Shown: piece by piece, positions 22,780-30,758 of the stretch
How the letters are laid out: each line of letters begins with the position of its first letter
Numbering within the stretch: position 1 is the stretch's first letter
NCBI GenBank assembly: GCA_964593725.1
Contig: CAZQJS010000029.1
Coordinates: 1-37,591 of the forward strand
DNA: 37,591 nt
Direction: 5' to 3'
Source of the DNA: JAIOSM01 sp964593725
GTDB lineage: Bacteria; Desulfobacterota; Desulfobacteria; Desulfobacterales; Desulfobacteraceae
Program-made: the position numbers and the translations under genes
Notes under the pieces: model-generated
Told to the model about the DNA's origin: nothing
The model's input: only the letters and a program-made list of their open reading frames with translations
Database searches by the model: none

Positions 22780-23499
22780 ATGGAAAAAGTAAAAAAGAAA
22801 AAAATCTTTTTACTCATTGTCTATCTAATACCCATGGGAGTGTTTACCTGTTACTGCATGGTGAATAACTTTTCCGGGGACAGTTTTCTTGCATACAAAG
22901 AGCAGTTCACCACTTTCAGGGATGCAAATATTGTATTGTTTGCCCTCTTATTTCTATTAATATATTCAGCATGTGTGGCTGCATCCATCTCATTTAATGT
23001 AATCATGAATCTCTTTGCCGGGTATCTGTTCGGTGCTGTCATGGGAACGCTTTTTGCAAATATCGCAATAACCTGCGGTTCATATATTCTCTTCCTTCTT
23101 TCCCGCTCTTCCACCACTGAACTTAGAAACAGATATTCAAATCTTAAGATTCTTAAAGCTGATAAAAAAAATACTATTCTTACACTCTTTTTCTTAAGAT
23201 TGTCACCTTTTTTCCCTGCACCGCTGATAACCATAGGATGCGGCACATTTAACGTAAAAAACCACATCTTTATTCTGACAACGTTTTTTGGATCCTTTCC
23301 CCTTATTCTGATTTATGCTCTGATTGGCAGCCACCTTGAAACTATTAACCAGATAGGTGACATCTATGACAAAAACCTCATGATTCTATTATTCTCCCTT
23401 ACATTGATTTCCCTTTCTCCCCTGTTAAAACATGAAATAAGAGAAATGCTGGGCATAAAAAAAATACAAAGACTATTTGTATTTTCAAATAAAATATAA
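22780..23499 (+). CDS. TVP38/TMEM64 (VTT / DedA superfamily) membrane protein
   Basis: A 239-aa integral membrane protein with about six hydrophobic segments. The VTT/SNARE-associated core shows N-L-F-A-G-Y-L-F-G-A-V-M-G-T near residue 80 and the characteristic F-F-L-R-L-S-P-F-F-P-A-P re-entrant segment near 140. DedA/VTT proteins include lipid scramblases and transporters (undecaprenyl phosphate or phospholipids), so a lipid-handling role is possible. ATG 22780 is preferred; AGGAG lies 10 nt upstream, and the in-frame TTG at 22771 is too close. It follows the PLP enzyme by 26 bp and precedes the esterase by 12 bp, so it sits within a rightward operon. The final 20 residues are basic. Confidence 0.83.
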   Translation: MEKVKKKKIFLLIVYLIPMGVFTCYCMVNNFSGDSFLAYKEQFTTFRDANIVLFALLFLLIYSACVAASISFNVIMNLFAGYLFGAVMGTLFANIAITCGSYILFLLSRSSTTELRNRYSNLKILKADKKNTILTLFFLRLSPFFPAPLITIGCGTFNVKNHIFILTTFFGSFPLILIYALIGSHLETINQIGDIYDKNLMILLFSLTLISLSPLLKHEIREMLGIKKIQRLFVFSNKI

Positions 23500-23511
23500 T
23501 AAAAACAGATC

Positions 23512-24417
23512 ATGAATTCATATGTTCTGGCATCAATACTGAAACATTTAAAAGCAATGCCCACCTTTGATCAATTGGGCATTGAAAGATACAGAAACCT
23601 CCTTGAGATCAGTGCAAAGGCATTTCAACCTGAGAAGGGAACCGTTTTCAAACCTTTAACCATTGGCAATATCAGTGCTGAATGGGTATTACCCCGGAAT
23701 ATGACCGGCCATGGAGCAATTCTCTTTCTCCATGGCGGCGGATACATTGCAGGATCAATAAACTCACATCGGGATCTATGTTCAAGAATAGCCAAGGAAT
23801 CCGGAACAAGAGTACTGGTTATCAATTACAGGCTTGCACCGGAAAATCCTTACCCATCAGGACTTGAAGATGCTGTCTCAGCATATCGATGGCTGCTTGA
23901 AAATGGTTTTGCCCATGACAGCCTTGCCCTTGCAGGCGACTCTGCCGGCGGTGGACTTACCCTTGCCCTTCTTGGAAAAATCAGGGAGATTCCTTTACCC
24001 ATGCCGTGTGCAGCAGCTCTCCTGTCACCCTGGACAGACCTTGAAAACAAAAACAACTCTATTTTTGAAAAAGAAGCAAGTGATCCCATGCTTGATAAAC
24101 GCATGCTCGATCGAACAGCAGAACTTTATTGTAGCAAAACAAGCCGCTCTGATCCCTTTGTGTCACCATTGAACTGCAGCCTTAAAGGGTTCTGTCCCAT
24201 TCTCATCCATGTCGGAGAAAATGAGGTGCTCCTTGATGATTCCCGCCTCCTTGTGGAAAAAGGTAAAAAAGCCGGTATTAAAATAGATATTAATATCTAT
24301 GAAAACATGTTCCATGTCTTTCAATATTTTGCACGCTACCTGCCCGTTGCAAGGGATTCAATAAATAAAACAGGAGCTTTTTTACAGCATGAACTAAACT
24401 TAAGGAAAAAACAATGA
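23512..24417 (+). CDS. Alpha/beta hydrolase, hormone-sensitive-lipase type esterase
   Basis: A 301-aa hydrolase of the HSL (bacterial family IV) esterase group. The oxyanion-hole motif H74-G-G-G77 is followed by Y106-R-L-A-P-E and the nucleophile elbow G142-D-S144-A-G-G. The acid residue is probably the Asp in E-V-L-L-D-D-S, and the His lies in M-F-H-V-F-Q. There is no signal peptide, so the enzyme is cytoplasmic. Substrates of relatives are short-chain acyl esters or lactones. No clear Shine-Dalgarno precedes the ATG, consistent with coupling to the gene 12 bp upstream. Its stop overlaps the next start (ATGA), so it is co-expressed with the unknown membrane protein. Confidence 0.9.
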   Translation: MNSYVLASILKHLKAMPTFDQLGIERYRNLLEISAKAFQPEKGTVFKPLTIGNISAEWVLPRNMTGHGAILFLHGGGYIAGSINSHRDLCSRIAKESGTRVLVINYRLAPENPYPSGLEDAVSAYRWLLENGFAHDSLALAGDSAGGGLTLALLGKIREIPLPMPCAAALLSPWTDLENKNNSIFEKEASDPMLDKRMLDRTAELYCSKTSRSDPFVSPLNCSLKGFCPILIHVGENEVLLDDSRLLVEKGKKAGIKIDINIYENMFHVFQYFARYLPVARDSINKTGAFLQHELNLRKKQ

Positions 24418-24965
24418 AGCCAAAACATCCCTTTGAATTTATAACCCCATCCAGCAGAAAATCCGGTTTCTATTTATCCCTCATATTTACACTTGGGGTG
24501 ATGGTCGCACTGAACACTATTGATACACATCTTAAATCCAGTGCTGCTCCCAATGGTATTCTCTCCTTTGAATTTTCCGGAACCATTGCCAATGCCCGGG
24601 CCATACTTGGGTCATGGGGGGAAAAGGGGCAGGTATATGCAGGACTCAGCCTTGGTATTGATTATCTTTTTTTAGTTTTATATCCATTCACAATCGGCCT
24701 TGCCTGCGTGTTAACCGGGGAGAAATTATCAAACAGATTACCTTTTCTCCAAAGTACAGGGCCGCTTCTTGCCTGGGGACTTATTATTGCCGGAGTTATG
24801 GATTCTGTTGAAAACTATGCCCTGATTAAAATTTTGTCTGGTGCGCCAGGAGAATTTTCGGTCCTGACAGCCATGTACTGCGCATCAATAAAATTCACAC
24901 TTGTCGGACTTGGCCTTTTATACATAATTTCCGGAACAATTACAGGTTTTTTCATAAAGAGATAA
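24414..24965 (+). CDS. Uncharacterised four-helix membrane protein
   Basis: A 183-aa protein with four predicted membrane helices (about 18-36, 75-101, 113-136 and 157-180). The first loop, between helices 1 and 2, has a polar segment with F-E-F-S-G-T-I-A-N-A-R-A-I-L-G-S-W-G. That loop, the helix-2 segment L-G-I-D-Y-L-F-L-V-L-Y-P and the helix-3 segment G-V-M-D-S-V-E-N-Y-A-L look like conserved features (two membrane-embedded acidic residues), so this is probably a genuine but unnamed family. I do not assign a function. The start overlaps the esterase stop by 4 bp, so the two are translated together. It may handle a product or lipid related to the esterase; this is only contextual. Confidence 0.7.
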   Translation: MKPKHPFEFITPSSRKSGFYLSLIFTLGVMVALNTIDTHLKSSAAPNGILSFEFSGTIANARAILGSWGEKGQVYAGLSLGIDYLFLVLYPFTIGLACVLTGEKLSNRLPFLQSTGPLLAWGLIIAGVMDSVENYALIKILSGAPGEFSVLTAMYCASIKFTLVGLGLLYIISGTITGFFIKR

Positions 24966-25038
24966 TTTCCCATATAATAAAACAAAGGGTGGTACAGATT
25001 GAAGAAAATCCAGAGTCTGCCAATGGAGCATACTATTT

Positions 25039-25749
25039 ATGCACAATGATGTAAAAGAAGCCTTAAAGGCAGGATTACCCATATTCATAGGTTATGTCCC
25101 GCCTGCCATTGCATTCGGAGTATTATCAAAAAGCTGCGGCATTACTCTTTTTGAAAGTTTTCTTTTTTCTGCTGCTGTTTTTGCTGGGGCAAGCCAGTTC
25201 ATTGCACTGAATCTGCTCATGACCGGCATGGGACATGGAGGCATTATCCTGACTACTCTTCTGGTTAATTTCAGACATTTTCTCATGGGTGCCTACCTGT
25301 CAACCCGCATTGAAAAAATTGCAAAACCATATCTTTTTCTCATTGCCTTTGGTGTTACAGATGAAGTTTTCAGTGTTCTGTCCTTTTCCGGAAGAGAGCT
25401 TACCAGAGTTTTTGTAATCATGCTTGAACTTGCTGCCTATACCGGATGGGTAAGTGGTACTGTGGCAGGATTTATTATGGGGGGTTTTCTGCCTGAAATC
25501 CTTACAAAAAGCATGGGCATTGCCCTTTATTCCCTATTACTTGCCATATTATTACCTGAACTCAAAACATCGGGAAAATCTGTCTGTCTGGTAATAGCTT
25601 CGGGTGCCTTGAACAGTATACTGATAAAACTTGATCTCTTTGAAAACGGCTGGAACATCATAGTATGTATAGTGGTGATTGCCCTTGCAGGGTCATTTTT
25701 TACTCCCTGTCAATCAAAAACCAGGACAGGAGAAAAGACAGATGGATAA
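25039..25749 (+). CDS. azlC: AzlC family branched-chain amino acid exporter, large subunit
   Basis: A 236-aa membrane protein of the AzlC/LIV-E family, which with AzlD exports branched-chain amino acids or analogues. Visible family features are the N-terminal E-A-L-K-A-G-L-P-I-F-I-G-Y-V-P-P-A-I-A-F-G-V segment, the S-A-A-V-F-A-G-A-S-Q-F block, and N-F-R-H-F-L-M-G-A-Y in the next helix. About six to seven hydrophobic segments are present. GGAG lies 11 nt before the ATG. It lies 73 bp after the unknown membrane protein on the same strand and may belong to the same transcript. The 3' end overlaps azlD by 8 bp. Confidence 0.93.
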   Translation: MHNDVKEALKAGLPIFIGYVPPAIAFGVLSKSCGITLFESFLFSAAVFAGASQFIALNLLMTGMGHGGIILTTLLVNFRHFLMGAYLSTRIEKIAKPYLFLIAFGVTDEVFSVLSFSGRELTRVFVIMLELAAYTGWVSGTVAGFIMGGFLPEILTKSMGIALYSLLLAILLPELKTSGKSVCLVIASGALNSILIKLDLFENGWNIIVCIVVIALAGSFFTPCQSKTRTGEKTDG

Positions 25750-26050
25750 CATTATTCTTTTAATCATGGGCATGGCAGCTGTGACCTTTGGCCCAAGACT
25801 TATCCCCTTTTTTATGATTGGCAGAAGCACACTGCCTGCAAGGGTGGATGCCTTTTTAAAATGTATTCCTGTTGCTGCCATCGGAGCATTGATAATCCCG
25901 GGAGTCTTCAATGCAGTACCCCATGAACCCCTTGCCGTAATCTGCGGTATGGGTTTTGCGTTCATAATGGGACTATGGAGGGGAGGTATTATTATCCCTG
26001 TGCTCGGATCAGTAATAACAACCTTTCTCATACTGCTTGCCACAACGTGA
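25742..26050 (+). CDS. azlD: AzlD family transporter small subunit
   Basis: A 102-aa protein with three to four hydrophobic segments and the AzlD pattern: M-G-M-A-A-V-T-F-G-P-R-L-I-P at the start, F-L-K-C-I-P-V-A-A-I-G-A-L-I-I-P in the middle, and G-L-W-R-G-G-I-I-I-P near the end. It forms the two-part exporter with AzlC. ATG 25742 is chosen because it gives the usual family length and AGGAG lies upstream in the azlC tail; earlier in-frame starts lie well within azlC. The 8-bp overlap with azlC indicates coupling. Confidence 0.92.
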   Translation: MDNIILLIMGMAAVTFGPRLIPFFMIGRSTLPARVDAFLKCIPVAAIGALIIPGVFNAVPHEPLAVICGMGFAFIMGLWRGGIIIPVLGSVITTFLILLATT

Positions 26051-26103
26051 CAAAGGTTTGCCGGAATCAAATCCGATGTACTTTCCGATTTATGGTATTT
26101 GAA

Positions 26104-26199
26104 AAAGGAATAAGAGAGGTCTGGATATGCTTTTGGAGTGCATTTGTTTCAAGTGAAACCTAAACGGAAAAAGCATATCCAAGCCTCACTTATTCCTTT
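26104..26199. repeat. Long imperfect inverted repeat with nested hairpin
   Basis: The arms 26104-26134 and 26169-26199 are reverse complements over 31 bp with three mismatches, both containing GGATATGC and GGAATAAG. The 34-bp centre holds a second small palindrome, GTTTC-AAGT-GAAAC (26146-26159). It fills the convergent gap between azlD and the NlpC/P60 gene and has no coding sequence. It could act as a bidirectional transcription stop, although it is not GC-rich. The right arm is part of the 61-bp repeat described separately. Confidence 0.7.
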
Positions 26200-26233
26200 G
26201 TTAATCTTAAAAATAATTTTTGACCGGGAATTG
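26173..26233 (-). repeat. 61-bp dispersed repeat, copy A
   Basis: Read on the minus strand, this copy matches 37458-37518 at 60 of 61 positions, starting CAATTCCCGGTC and ending TGGATATGC. It abuts the stop codon of the NlpC/P60 gene (last base 26237). With copy B it makes an inverted pair 11.3 kb apart. Confidence 0.85.
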
Positions 26234-26236
26234 TTG

Positions 26237-26707
26237 CTACCTGATGACCCTTCTTGACATGAGATAATATTTCAGCCAGTAAGGGTTATTAAGGTCTGAC
26301 ATCATAACACCTCTGGTTGTTGAAGCATGTATAAATTTATTATCTCCAACATAAATCCCCACATGCCTTGGGTATGTTGGCGGACTGAATATAACAATAT
26401 CTCCGGGCCTTAAATTCGACTTTTTAATACGGTGCCCGGCCTTTAGGAACAGTTTGGTTGATCTTGGAACATTAATGTTAAATAACTTTTCATACATGTA
26501 ATGGGCAAAGCCGGAACAATCAATACCCTTTTTGCTGTTTCCGCCCATTTTATGGGGAGTTCCCTCCCAGCTGCGAAATTCCCTTAAAAGGATATCTCTG
26601 GTACTGTTACCCTGCACCTGAATGGATGATTTCTTTTCTCCGTCAACACATCCCCCAAAACCCGGGACAATGACTATTAACAAAAAAATTATGACTGTTT
26701 TTATCAT
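26237..26707 (-). CDS. NlpC/P60 family lipoprotein, probable murein endopeptidase
   Basis: A 156-aa protein with a lipoprotein signal (hydrophobic 4-14, then G-F-G-G-C20) and an NlpC/P60 papain-like domain. The catalytic set is present: C64 in G-I-D-C-S-G-F, H115 in R-H-V-G-I-Y-V-G and H127 in F-I-H-A-S. Such enzymes cleave gamma-D-Glu-diaminopimelate or similar bonds in peptidoglycan and usually sit on the outer membrane, as E. coli Spr/NlpC do. ATG 26707 is chosen because it starts directly at the signal peptide; an upstream in-frame start would put 14 polar residues before it. It lies 110 bp downstream of uvrC on the same strand and may be transcribed with it. Confidence 0.9.
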   Translation of the reverse strand: MIKTVIIFLLIVIVPGFGGCVDGEKKSSIQVQGNSTRDILLREFRSWEGTPHKMGGNSKKGIDCSGFAHYMYEKLFNINVPRSTKLFLKAGHRIKKSNLRPGDIVIFSPPTYPRHVGIYVGDNKFIHASTTRGVMMSDLNNPYWLKYYLMSRRVIR

Positions 26708-26817
26708 ATTACCATTCCTGACCCATTCACACCTGGTATTGCCTACCATTTCAACCTGTTACGGCTTGATCTGTCCCATCCTATGACTACATCTTATGGC
26801 TACATTTTATGTTTAAC

Positions 26818-28644
26818 TTATCTATTTAACTTATCCAGCAGAATTTTTGCAACCTTTTTATTCATTGCAGGCAGGGATGCAAGTTCCTCAACAGTTGCCG
26901 TTTTAATCTGGCTTATCCCTTTGTAATGTTTTAATAACACTTTTTTCCTCTTTGTTCCAATCATGGGTACATTATCTAAAAACGAAGCCCTGCCCTTTTT
27001 TTCCCGTCTTTTTCTCTGAAAGGTAACTGCTGTTCTATGGGCTTCATCCCTTACACGCTCAAGAAGATACAAAGCTTTCTGGAACTGGTTGGTATTAAGG
27101 GGGTTTGATCTTCCCGGAATATAAATCTTATCCTGCTTTTCCCCCCTGCTGCCATCCTTTTTTGCAATGCCTGCGACTTTGAACCTGCCGTATATTCCAA
27201 GCTGGTGCAGTACAGCAACTGCAATGGATATCTGCCCTTTACCGCCATCAACAAGCAGAAGATCAGGGAATCCCATGTCTTTGCTGGAATACCTTCGTGT
27301 CAGCACCTCTTCCATACAGGCATAGTCATCAAAGTGTGTATTGTTCCTGATAATATATTTTCGATAGGAATCCCTGTCCGGTACAGCATCCTTGAAAACA
27401 ACCATGGAAGACACTGGATTCTGCCCTGATATGTTTGAATTATCAAAACACTCTATCCTCCTTGGCAGGTTATCCATTTTCATCAGATTTTTCAGAGCGG
27501 CAAGCAGTGCTTCTGTTTCAATTCTTTTTAAGGCAATAGTTTTAAGCTTCTTGTCTGCATTGGCAACTGCCATTTCAATCAGCCTCTTCTTATCACCCCT
27601 CTTTGGAACGGCTATCTTAACCCTTCTGCCCTTTCTTTCAGAAAATACACGCTGAACAATGTCACGGCTCTCAATATCATATTGGATTAAAATCTCCAGG
27701 GGCAGGAAAAGAGCTTTTTCATAATATTGAGTTACAAAGGCTGAAATTATTTCTTCCTTTGAATTCATGTCCGGATCAAACAGGTAATCACCGGTATCCA
27801 CAAGATATCCAGATCTGATCTTAAGAATTGTCACCACTGCCTTTACCTTATCCCTGCAAAGGGCAATAACATCCCTGTCCCCAAGGTCTTTTGAGACAAC
27901 ATATTGTTTTTCCAGGGTTTTTTCCATGGCAAAGATTGTATCCCTGACCTCGGCAGCCTTTTCAAAGTCATATGCCCTGGCATGGGCTTTCATCTCCTGC
28001 TTCAGCCTGTTTATCACATCCTTTCCCCTGCCCTTTAAAAACAGGGTGACATCTTTTATTATTCTGTCATAGTCAGCCTTTGAAATATTGCTGCAGCATG
28101 GGCCCATGCACGCCTTAATCTGAAAATTGAGGCATGGCCTTGACCGGTTAGAAAATTGTGATTTTTTGCATTTCCTCATCTTAAATATTTTATGGATCTG
28201 TTTCAGGGTTGTACGAACACTTTGTGTTGATGAATAGGGCCCAAAATAAAGAGCATTATCTTTTTTTATTTTTCTTACAACATTTATGGGAGGATATGGT
28301 TCCCCTGTATTAATTCTCAGATAAGGATAGTTTTTCCCATCCTTTAAAAGAACATTATACCTTGGTTTATACTCTTTTATAAGGTTTGATTCAAGAATAT
28401 ATGCTTCATGGTCACTCCTTGTGATAATGGTATCAAAGTCCTCTATCTTTTTTATTAATATCCCTGTTTTAAGGTCATGGCGCTGGTTTACAAAATAGGA
28501 TGCAAGCCTTTTCCGTATATTTAATGCCTTGCCAACATAAATAATCTTACCATCCATATCTTTCATGAGATAGACACCAGGCTGCCCTGGTGCCTGTTTA
28601 TATTTTTCAAAAAGTTCTGGTTTCAGTTTAATATCATCTGTCAT
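26818..28644 (-). CDS. uvrC: UvrABC system protein C
   Basis: A 608-aa UvrC, the dual-incision nuclease of nucleotide excision repair. The N-terminal GIY-YIG nuclease is visible at about 21-50 (G23-V-Y and Y36-V-G, then R-K-R-L). Four Cys in the C-K-K-S...C-L-N-F-Q...C-M-G-P-C block (about 158-182) may bind a metal. A UVR helical motif lies at about 205-240. The C-terminal RNase-H-like nuclease has I-E-C-F-D-N-S-N-I-S-G and L-L-V-D-G-G-K-G-Q, and helix-hairpin-helix motifs end the chain. Length is normal (about 600 aa). It starts 7 bp after the uvrB stop, so the two are translated from one message. Confidence 0.98.
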   Translation of the reverse strand: MTDDIKLKPELFEKYKQAPGQPGVYLMKDMDGKIIYVGKALNIRKRLASYFVNQRHDLKTGILIKKIEDFDTIITRSDHEAYILESNLIKEYKPRYNVLLKDGKNYPYLRINTGEPYPPINVVRKIKKDNALYFGPYSSTQSVRTTLKQIHKIFKMRKCKKSQFSNRSRPCLNFQIKACMGPCCSNISKADYDRIIKDVTLFLKGRGKDVINRLKQEMKAHARAYDFEKAAEVRDTIFAMEKTLEKQYVVSKDLGDRDVIALCRDKVKAVVTILKIRSGYLVDTGDYLFDPDMNSKEEIISAFVTQYYEKALFLPLEILIQYDIESRDIVQRVFSERKGRRVKIAVPKRGDKKRLIEMAVANADKKLKTIALKRIETEALLAALKNLMKMDNLPRRIECFDNSNISGQNPVSSMVVFKDAVPDRDSYRKYIIRNNTHFDDYACMEEVLTRRYSSKDMGFPDLLLVDGGKGQISIAVAVLHQLGIYGRFKVAGIAKKDGSRGEKQDKIYIPGRSNPLNTNQFQKALYLLERVRDEAHRTAVTFQRKRREKKGRASFLDNVPMIGTKRKKVLLKHYKGISQIKTATVEELASLPAMNKKVAKILLDKLNR

Positions 28645-28651
28645 GGGTTTA

Positions 28652-30643
28652 TTACATATCCTGAATCTCTTTTAACTCTTTGATCTTATCGCGTATTACA
28701 GCAGCTTTTTCAAATTTCAATTCCCTTGATGCCTCTTTCATATCTTTTTCAAGCTCTTTTATGATTTTATCAAAATCCTTATGTCTGCTTTTATACTCTT
28801 CAACCTCCTCGGCCACAATACCCTGCTCCATATCCAGGCTCTTTTCCATGGAATAGTCAAACTTTCTTAACTCCTTTGTAATTGTAGCAGGGGTGATATT
28901 ATGCTTTTTATTGTACTGCTCCTGGATTTTCCTGCGCTTCCGGGTCTCTTCCATTGCTTTTTTCATTGAGCCGGTCATTTTATCAGCATACATGATTACC
29001 CTGCCCCATTGATTTCTGGAAGCTCTGCCAAAGGTTTGAATAAATGACCTGAACGACCTTAAAAATCCCTCTTTATCAGCATCCAGAATTGCCACAAGTG
29101 ATACCTCGGGAATATCCAGGCCTTCTCTTAAAAGGTTGATCCCGATGAGTACATCAAAAACACCCCTGCGAAGGTCCTGAATAATATCAACACGTTCAAT
29201 GGTTCCAATATCTGAGTGGAGATACTTAACCTTTATTCCCAGATCATAATAGTAATCAGTCAGATCCTCGGCCATTCTTTTTGTAAGGGTTGTAACAAGC
29301 ACTCTCTGACCTGCCTTTACCCGTTTTGTTATCTCTTCAAAAAGGTCATCCACCTGGGCCTGTGCACTTCGCACCTCCACAACAGGGTCCAGCAGGCCAG
29401 TGGGTCTCACAATCTGATGTGCAATTCTCGAACCTGCTTTTTCAATCTCATAATCGGCCGGAGTTGCAGAGACATAAATCACACGATTGACCTTGTCTTT
29501 AAATTCTCTGAACTTTAAAGGCCTGTTATCTGCTGCCGAGGGCAGGCGGAACCCATGCTCTATTAATGATTCTTTCCTGGACTTATCTGCCTTGTACATG
29601 GCTCCGAGCTGGGGTACCGAGATATGGCTCTCATCAAAAAAAAGGAGAAAATCATGGGGAAAATAATCAAAAAGTGTTGGTGGAGGTTCTCCTTTGGCCC
29701 GGCCTGTCAGATGCCGTGAATAGTTCTCAATTCCGGTACAATACCCCATCTCCTGCATTATTTCAAGATCATACTCTGTTCTTTCTTCCAGACGCTGGGC
29801 TTCCAGGAGTTTATTTTCAGAATAGAGAAAATCAAGCCTCTGCTTTAACTCTTTTTTTATGCTCTTAATGGCACGCTCCCTTGTCTGCTGTTTTGTCACA
29901 TAATGGGATGCCGGGAAAACCGCTGTTCTGGTGAGAATATTTGTCATATCTCCTTTTAATGGATCAAATTCCTGGATACCCTCGATTGTATCTCCAAAAA
30001 ACTCAACCCTCAGAGCATACTCCTCTTCATATACAGGAAAAATCTCAATCCGGTCTCCCCTTACCCTGAATGTGCCGCGGTGGAAATCCATGTCATTCCT
30101 CGTGTACTGTATATCCACAAGCTGCCTGATAAATTTATCCCTGGAAAGTTCCATATCTGTTTCAAGTTTAATGCATAGGGCAAGATAGTCCTCAGGTGCA
30201 CCAAGGCCGTAGATGCATGACACACTTGCCACCACAACCACATCCGGTCTTGAAAGCACTGCCCGTGTTGCAGAGTGCCGCATTCTGTCAATCATATCAT
30301 TAATGGATGCATCCTTTTGTATATAGGTATCTGAAGAAGGAATATATGCTTCCGGCTGGTAATAATCATAATAACTTACAAAATATTCAACCCTGTTCCG
30401 GGGAAAAAGAGCTTTAAACTCATTATAGAGCTGGGCTGCCAGAGTTTTGTTGGGTGCTATTATTAATGTGGGTTTTCCCACCTTTGCAAGGATATTTGCC
30501 ATGGTAAATGTCTTGCCGGAGCCTGTTACGCCAAGCAGAACCTGGTGGGACTCTCCCTGTTCAATACCCTCTGTTAAAAACTTTATTGCTCCGGGCTGGT
30601 CCCCGGTTGGAACAAATTGTGACTCTAATTTAAATATACCCAT
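28652..30643 (-). CDS. uvrB: UvrABC system protein B
   Basis: A 663-aa UvrB, the damage-verifying helicase-like ATPase of nucleotide excision repair. Walker A is G38-V-T-G-S-G-K-T45. The DNA-inserting beta-hairpin region Y-Y-D-Y-Y-Q-P-E-A-Y is at about 92-101, and F-F-D-E-S-H forms Walker B. R-E-G-L-D-I-P-E-V-S and Q-T-F-G-R-A-S-R-N provide helicase motifs V and VI, and a C-terminal UVR motif (F-E-K-A-A-V-I-R-D-K-I) binds UvrC. Length is typical. It is the first gene of the leftward uvrB-uvrC unit, divergent from glnS across a 115-bp gap. I do not see a convincing LexA-type operator in that gap. Confidence 0.99.
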   Translation of the reverse strand: MGIFKLESQFVPTGDQPGAIKFLTEGIEQGESHQVLLGVTGSGKTFTMANILAKVGKPTLIIAPNKTLAAQLYNEFKALFPRNRVEYFVSYYDYYQPEAYIPSSDTYIQKDASINDMIDRMRHSATRAVLSRPDVVVVASVSCIYGLGAPEDYLALCIKLETDMELSRDKFIRQLVDIQYTRNDMDFHRGTFRVRGDRIEIFPVYEEEYALRVEFFGDTIEGIQEFDPLKGDMTNILTRTAVFPASHYVTKQQTRERAIKSIKKELKQRLDFLYSENKLLEAQRLEERTEYDLEIMQEMGYCTGIENYSRHLTGRAKGEPPPTLFDYFPHDFLLFFDESHISVPQLGAMYKADKSRKESLIEHGFRLPSAADNRPLKFREFKDKVNRVIYVSATPADYEIEKAGSRIAHQIVRPTGLLDPVVEVRSAQAQVDDLFEEITKRVKAGQRVLVTTLTKRMAEDLTDYYYDLGIKVKYLHSDIGTIERVDIIQDLRRGVFDVLIGINLLREGLDIPEVSLVAILDADKEGFLRSFRSFIQTFGRASRNQWGRVIMYADKMTGSMKKAMEETRKRRKIQEQYNKKHNITPATITKELRKFDYSMEKSLDMEQGIVAEEVEEYKSRHKDFDKIIKELEKDMKEASRELKFEKAAVIRDKIKELKEIQDM

Positions 30644-30758
30644 ACTTTTTTATCCCTGCCCGGTTAAAATCTTTTCTTTTCTGAAACCCTGTTCTGTGAT
30701 AACTATTATAACTTAAGAATTAATATTATCATATAGATTAAAATAGTTCGGGGAGCAG

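Noticed and set aside
30644..30758. LexA operator in the uvrB-glnS gap
   Set aside because: No CTG-N10-CAG or similar palindrome is convincing in this AT-rich stretch.
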